Source: Salinicola endophyticus (GTDB taxonomy: Bacteria; Pseudomonadota; Gammaproteobacteria; Pseudomonadales; Halomonadaceae). Taken from it: a DNA stretch of 64,000 bases. Shown here one piece after another: positions 59,666-64,000 of the stretch (the first letter of the stretch is position 1; each line of letters starts with the position of its first letter). The notes beneath the pieces are model-generated. The model searched no databases. It saw nothing but the letters and a program-made list of their open reading frames with translations, and was not told where the DNA came from. The stretch spans positions 3,038,001 through 3,102,000 of the forward strand of contig NZ_CP159578.1 in NCBI RefSeq assembly GCF_040536835.1, read 5' to 3'. A program made the position numbers and the translations under genes.

Positions 59666-60744
59666 CAGCGGCCTCCTTGGCGCTGGTCGCGGCGCAGCAG
59701 CATCAGGCCGAGCAGCAGGTAAACGCCGTGGATCGGCCACATGCCGACGCTCGCCGGCAGGCTGCCGCGTGCGATCGCATCCTGGGCGGCGAGCAGCAGG
59801 CTCAGATAGCTGACATGCAGAAACAGTGCCGGCAACAGTTTGGCGAAGCGCCCCTGGCGCGGATTGACCCGCGACAGCGGCAGCGCCAGCAGGGTCAGGA
59901 TCGGCACCATCAGCGGCATCGACAGGCGCCACTGCAGCTGCGCCATGGCCTCGCTGTCGCCCTGATCGATCAGCTTGCGGGTACTCATCAACTCGGTGTC
60001 GTCGCCGATATCGGTCTCGCCGTCGGTGGAGAGGCGCACCGCATAGCTGCCGAACGCAAGCCGCTCGGCCACCGGGCTACCCGGATCGACGCTGTAGCGC
60101 GTGCCGTTGGAGAGCACCAGGAAGCGGCTGCCGGTCTTGGGGTCGACGGTCTGGTAACCGCTCTCGGCGCGGGTCACCACCTGCTGGCCGCCATCGCTGC
60201 CCCTGCCCTGCTCGCTGATGAAGACGTCTTCCATGCGCGAGCGGTCATCGTTGAGCGCCTGGGTGTAGGCGGTACGGCCGCTGCCGAAGTCCTGGAAGCG
60301 CCCGGGGGTGAGCAGCGAGAAGTCGAGCTGGCTCTTCTGCTGCTCGATCAGACGCTCGTTGTGCAGCGCACCGTAAGGGGTCAGCCACAGGCTGCAGGCG
60401 CCGACCACCGCAGCAATCAGCAGCGCCGGCAGCAGCGTGACCTGGAGCAGGCGGCTGGGGCTCATGCCGCAGGCCACCAGCACGGTGATCTCGCTGTTGA
60501 GATAAAGCTGGCCATAGGCGAGCAGGATGGCGATGAAGAACGCCAGCGGCAGCACCAGCTCCATGAAGCTGGGCATGTGGAACAGCATCAGCGACCCCAG
60601 GGCGCTGAGCGGCAGCTCGCCCTGGGCGGCGTCGGTGAAGTAGCGGATGAACCGGCTGCCCATGATCACCAGCAGCAGTACGCCAGCGACCGCCGACATC
60701 GTCAGCAGGATCTCGCGGGTCAAATAGCGGAATACAATCAACAT
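59665..60744 (-). CDS. lptF: LPS export permease LptF
   Basis: 359 residues, partner of LptG. N-terminus LIVFRYLTREILLTMSAVAGVLLLVIMG, the cytoplasmic coupling segment SRLLQVT, periplasmic beta domain about 110-260, and C-terminal spans. Divergent from pepA across 250 bp, as is usual in gammaproteobacteria. Confidence 0.95.
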   Translation of the reverse strand: MLIVFRYLTREILLTMSAVAGVLLLVIMGSRFIRYFTDAAQGELPLSALGSLMLFHMPSFMELVLPLAFFIAILLAYGQLYLNSEITVLVACGMSPSRLLQVTLLPALLIAAVVGACSLWLTPYGALHNERLIEQQKSQLDFSLLTPGRFQDFGSGRTAYTQALNDDRSRMEDVFISEQGRGSDGGQQVVTRAESGYQTVDPKTGSRFLVLSNGTRYSVDPGSPVAERLAFGSYAVRLSTDGETDIGDDTELMSTRKLIDQGDSEAMAQLQWRLSMPLMVPILTLLALPLSRVNPRQGRFAKLLPALFLHVSYLSLLLAAQDAIARGSLPASVGMWPIHGVYLLLGLMLLRRDQRQGGR

Positions 60745-60994
60745 CGACTCCTGATCTGGCTTCCTGCCACCGCACGGCGTGCGTTCCGGCGGCGGGCGGG
60801 CTTGTGCATCGCCCCCCCGCTTTGCGTAAACTGAGGCGTCTTACGGGCTGCGCCTGCAACCCCGGGCGCAGCGCTGGGCCGCGACGAGCGGCACACCCCG
60901 GCGCGGCCCAGGCCATTATCCCGATTACCCGCGCACTTGTCTCGTTGCCGAGACCTGTGACGCGAAGCCAGCGCAATCGTTCATTGGAGACGAC

Positions 60995-62512
60995 ATGGAA
61001 TTTTCCGTACTCAGCGTCAACCCGGCCAAGGTCGAGACCGCCTGTCTGGTGGTGCCGCTGTTCCAGGATGGCGAGCTGCTGCCCACCGCGGCCAAGCTGG
61101 ACGACGCCAGCGAGCGGTTGATCGCGCAGCTGCTGGAGCGCGGTGACTTCACCCCCAATCTGGGCGACGTACAGCTGGTGCCATTCGCTCCGGGGCTCTC
61201 CGCCGAGCGCCTGCTGCTGGTGGGCCTGGGCGAGCGCACCAAGTTCAACGAGGGCGGCCTGCGCAAGGCGCTGGATGCGGCCTTCGACGCCGTCGCCAAG
61301 CTGCCGGTGGACAGCGTCGCGGTGGGCTTCAGCGATGCGGTCATCGCCGACCGTGATATCGCCTGGAACACCCAGATGACGCTGGATGCGGCGACCCAGG
61401 CGGTCTACCGCTTCAACGAATGCAAATCCACGCCGAGCCCGCTGCCGGCGCTGGCCCGGGTCGAACTGCTGATCGCCGACAGCGGCCAGAGCGAGGCCGC
61501 CGAGCGTGGCGCACGCATTGGCGCCGCCCTCGGCGACGGGGTCAACCTCGCGCGAACCCTGGGCAACCTGCCGGGCAATATCTGCACCCCCAGCTACCTC
61601 GCCGACCAGGCCGAGACGCTGGCCGGTGAAGCCGGCGGCAGCCTCGAGGTCGACGTACTCGATGAGGCCCAACTCGAAGCACTGGGCGCGCACTCCCTGC
61701 TCGCCGTGGGTCGTGGCAGCGCCGAACCCTCCAAGCTGATCGTGATGAAGTATCAGGGCGCGGCGGACCCCGAAGAGGCGCCCCACGTGCTGGTGGGCAA
61801 AGGCATCACCTTCGATACCGGCGGCATCTCGCTCAAGCCGGGCGCCGGCATGGACGAGATGAAGTTCGACATGTGCGGCGCGGCGAGCGTGTTCGGCACC
61901 ATGAAGAGCGTGATCGCGCTCAAGCCCAAGCTCAACGTGATCGCCATCGTCGCCAGCGCCGAGAACATGCCGGACGGCCGCGCGATCAAGCCCGGCGATA
62001 TCGTCAAGACGCTCAAGGGGCTCACCGTCGAGATCCTCAACACCGACGCCGAGGGGCGCCTGGTGCTGTGCGACGCCCTGACCTACGCCGAGCGCTTCCA
62101 GCCGGCCAGTGTGGTCGATATCGCCACCCTCACCGGCGCCTGCGTAATCGCCCTGGGCGACCACGCCAGCGGGCTCTTCTCCAACGACGACGATCTCGCC
62201 CTCGACCTGCTCGAAGCCGGCGAGACCGCCTGGGACCGCGCCTGGCACATGCCGCTGTGGGACGACTACCAGGCACAGCTGGAGTCCAACTTCGCCGATC
62301 TGGCCAATATCGGCGGGCGCCCGGCGGGCAGCATCACCGCCGCCTGTTTCCTCTCGCGCTTCGCCGACAGCTACCCCTGGGCGCATCTGGACATCGCCGG
62401 TACCGCCTGGCACAGCGGCAAGCAGAAAGGCGCCAGCGGGCGTCCGGTGGGCCTGCTCACGCGCTACCTGCTCGACCGCGAGAGCGAGCACGTGGTCACC
62501 GACGAGACCTGA
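60995..62512 (+). CDS. pepA: leucyl aminopeptidase PepA
   Basis: M17 hexameric aminopeptidase; in E. coli also a DNA-binding co-regulator. 505 residues with metal and catalytic motifs GKGITFDTGGISLKPG and NTDAEGRLVLCDAL, and NIGGRPAGSITAACFLSRF. TTGGAGACG precedes the ATG. Confidence 0.96.
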   Translation: MEFSVLSVNPAKVETACLVVPLFQDGELLPTAAKLDDASERLIAQLLERGDFTPNLGDVQLVPFAPGLSAERLLLVGLGERTKFNEGGLRKALDAAFDAVAKLPVDSVAVGFSDAVIADRDIAWNTQMTLDAATQAVYRFNECKSTPSPLPALARVELLIADSGQSEAAERGARIGAALGDGVNLARTLGNLPGNICTPSYLADQAETLAGEAGGSLEVDVLDEAQLEALGAHSLLAVGRGSAEPSKLIVMKYQGAADPEEAPHVLVGKGITFDTGGISLKPGAGMDEMKFDMCGAASVFGTMKSVIALKPKLNVIAIVASAENMPDGRAIKPGDIVKTLKGLTVEILNTDAEGRLVLCDALTYAERFQPASVVDIATLTGACVIALGDHASGLFSNDDDLALDLLEAGETAWDRAWHMPLWDDYQAQLESNFADLANIGGRPAGSITAACFLSRFADSYPWAHLDIAGTAWHSGKQKGASGRPVGLLTRYLLDRESEHVVTDET

Positions 62513-62550
62513 GCGGCGCGTCTTTGAGCCCCAGGGGCGCCCGCCGCTGC

Positions 62551-62588
62551 TCACCGGTCGTGATCGACCGATGATCACGGACCGGTGA
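62551..62588. repeat. imperfect palindrome downstream of pepA
   Basis: TCACCGGT-C-GTGATC pairs with GATCAC-GG-ACCGGTGA around a 7-nt loop. Either part of the pepA 3' structure or a protein-binding palindrome. Confidence 0.5.
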
Positions 62589-62610
62589 CGACGCAGCGCT
62601 GAAGACCGGG

Positions 62611-62652
62611 ACCCGCCGTGACGCCTCTCCGGGGCCTCACGGCGGGTTCTTT
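62611..62652 (+). terminator. pepA terminator
   Basis: 11-bp stem ACCCGCCGTGA / TCACGGCGGGT with a partly paired inner loop, then TCTTT. Confidence 0.7.
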
Positions 62653-62687
62653 GACATCGATGAAAAGTGAATCAGGAGAGCCGTGGC

Positions 62688-62972
62688 ATGTTCATCGTTT
62701 CACTCACCTACAAGGTGCCGCTCGAGCGTATCGAGCCGCATGTCGAGGGCCACATGGCGTGGCTCCATGACGCCTACGCCCAGGGGCTGCTGACCGCCTC
62801 CGGGCGCAAGGTGCCGCGCACCGGCGGCGTACTGCTCTCCCACGCCGAGCGCCCGGCGCTCGAGGCATGCCTGGACGCGGACCCGTTCAAGGCCCACGAC
62901 CTCGCCGACTACGAAATCGTCGAGTGCGCCATCACCCTGACCGCCCCCGGCTTCGAAGCGCTCAAGGACTGA
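62688..62972 (+). CDS. YciI-like protein
   Basis: 94 residues, dimeric ferredoxin-like fold: MFIVSLTYKVPLERIEPHVEGHMAWL, SGRKVPRTGGVLLS, DPFKAHDLADYEIVEC. Conserved His (GHMAWL) and Asp as in YciI. Function unknown. CAGGAGAG precedes the ATG. Confidence 0.85.
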   Translation: MFIVSLTYKVPLERIEPHVEGHMAWLHDAYAQGLLTASGRKVPRTGGVLLSHAERPALEACLDADPFKAHDLADYEIVECAITLTAPGFEALKD

Positions 62973-63204
62973 GCCGGCGACACCGTGGCCGCGGCGCCGA
63001 TGCGGCCACGGCCCCTCTTCGCAGAATACGCTTTGCATGCTAATTTGACCCTTCCGCCAGCGCCGCCCCGCGTTGACGTCGCCGTCGCGGCGCGTCCTCG
63101 CCCAAGCGCGTCGTGCGGACCCACCGTCACCGATCGTATGCCCGCCGGCCGGCGCGCGAATGCCACCGCGCCGCCATCATCCGGGGCCGCCAGGAGAAGT
63201 CGCA

Positions 63205-64000
63205 GTGTCCACCTCAGGATTCGAAGTTCGCCTCTCGTCCAACCCGCTCGATGCCAACCTGCGCAACGAGATTCTCGCCAATCCGGGCTTCGGCCGCTTC
63301 TTCACCGATCACATGGTGCACGTACGCTGGACCAAGCAGGACGGCTGGCAGCGTGGCGAACTTCGCCCCTATGGGCCGCTGCTGATCGACCCCGCCTCGC
63401 CGGTACTGCACTACGGCCAGGAGATCTTCGAGGGCATCAAGGCCTACCGCCATGCCGACGGCTCGGTGTGGACATTCCGCCCGCAGAAGAACGCCGCGCG
63501 CTTCCGCGCTTCGGCGCGTCGCCTGGCGCTGCCGGAACTCGACGACGAGACCTTCCTCGGCTCCCTCGAAGCGCTGGTCTCCCAGGACGCCGCCTGGGTG
63601 CCGACGCCGCAGAACGACAGCGAAGAGTGCAGCCTCTACCTGCGCCCGTTCATGATCGGCAACGGCAAGTCGCTGGGCGTGAAGCCGGCCGCCGAGGTCG
63701 ACTACTACCTGATCGCCTCGCCGGCGGCCTCCTACTTCAAGGGCGGCGGCAAGCCGGTCTCGATCTGGCTCTCCTCCCACTACAAGCGCGCCGCCCCCGG
63801 CGGGACCGGCTTCGCCAAGTGCGGTGGCAACTATGCCGCCTCGCTGCTGGCCCAGGCCGAAGCCGAGCAGCACGGCTGCGCCCAGGTCGCCTTCCTCGAC
63901 GCCGCCGAGAACAAGTGGATCGAAGAGCTGGGCGGCATGAACCTGTTCTTCGTCTACCGTGACGGTCGACTGGTCACCCCGGCACTGAGCGGCACCATCC
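63205..64000 (+). CDS. ilvE: branched-chain amino-acid aminotransferase (3' partial)
   Basis: PLP fold-type IV enzyme, last step of Ile/Leu/Val synthesis. GTG start with CAGGAGAAG upstream. 265 residues lie in the window: YGQEIFEGIKAYRH, the PLP lysine in FAKCGGNYAAS, and EELGGMNLFFVY. The length and signature fit the longer BCAT type (about 340-360 residues) found in many bacteria and in eukaryotes rather than the short E. coli IlvE. Confidence 0.94.
   Translation, partial: MSTSGFEVRLSSNPLDANLRNEILANPGFGRFFTDHMVHVRWTKQDGWQRGELRPYGPLLIDPASPVLHYGQEIFEGIKAYRHADGSVWTFRPQKNAARFRASARRLALPELDDETFLGSLEALVSQDAAWVPTPQNDSEECSLYLRPFMIGNGKSLGVKPAAEVDYYLIASPAASYFKGGGKPVSIWLSSHYKRAAPGGTGFAKCGGNYAASLLAQAEAEQHGCAQVAFLDAAENKWIEELGGMNLFFVYRDGRLVTPALSGTI

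Noticed and set aside
60245..62578. 777-codon open frame on the minus strand across lptF and pepA
   Set aside because: Antisense to pepA and lptF, both with full family motifs; long antisense frames are expected in this high-GC codon usage. The translation has no domain pattern.

Overview
The window is 64 kb of a high-GC gammaproteobacterial chromosome. Gene content and order point to the Halomonadaceae (Halomonas, Salinicola or Kushneria type): the ndk-rlmN-pilF-rodZ-ispG-hisS-yfgM-bamB-der block and the LysM-dprA-tsaC-hemF-aroE / def-fmt-rsmB-trkA block are both in the order known from Pseudomonas and relatives. The window also holds the salt-stress genes expected of a halophile: TrkA/TrkH potassium uptake, a BCCT compatible-solute carrier and an SstT-type sodium symporter. 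The genus is inferred from synteny and protein style; no rRNA or other taxonomic marker lies in the window.

Layout. 0-11.2 kb: end of a cysteine desulfurase gene, iscA, ndk, then the housekeeping block through der (rRNA/tRNA modification, pilus lipoprotein, cell shape, isoprenoids, histidyl-tRNA, outer-membrane assembly, ribosome assembly). 11.3-16.8 kb (minus): a three-gene phosphorelay ending in c-di-GMP synthesis: hybrid histidine kinase, single-domain receiver, Hpt/receiver/GGDEF protein. 16.9-25.5 kb: DUF815 ATPase, two lipoproteins (one an M48 protease), aroE-hemF-tsaC, an inserted e(P4)-type acid phosphatase lipoprotein, dprA and a LysM protein. 25.6-37 kb: def-fmt-rsmB, an insertion (ArsR regulator, SRPBCC protein, second ClpP, nicotinamidase, dodecin), trkA, trkH, sstT. 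36.7-49 kb: TraB-like membrane protein, a heat-shock Hsp20 gene with sigma-32 and RNA-thermometer signals, a BCCT carrier, several small orphan genes (one a free-standing STN-domain lipoprotein), a Zur-box-linked rpmE2, a DUF748 protein, two LysE exporters, a MurI-like protein lacking both catalytic cysteines, an isochorismatase-like protein with Ser at the Cys position, and a tRNA-Arg(UCG). 49-64 kb: tRNA-modification and nucleotide genes (tapT-like, truC, tcdA, purEK), GST, BASS transporter, sirtuin, bacterioferritin with its ferredoxin, lptGF, pepA, a YciI-like protein and the start of a branched-chain aminotransferase gene.

Mobile DNA. No transposase, integrase, phage gene or CRISPR array is present. 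Two families of short intergenic palindromic repeats are scattered through the window. One is a modular element of about 140-230 bp: four copies plus a solitary end, an optional 57-bp internal cassette, and terminal inverted repeats that differ between copies. The other is about 130 bp long: two full copies and one fragment. The modular family, the Cys-to-Ser pseudo-racemase locus and the ArsR-SRPBCC-ClpP insertion are the items most worth a second look.
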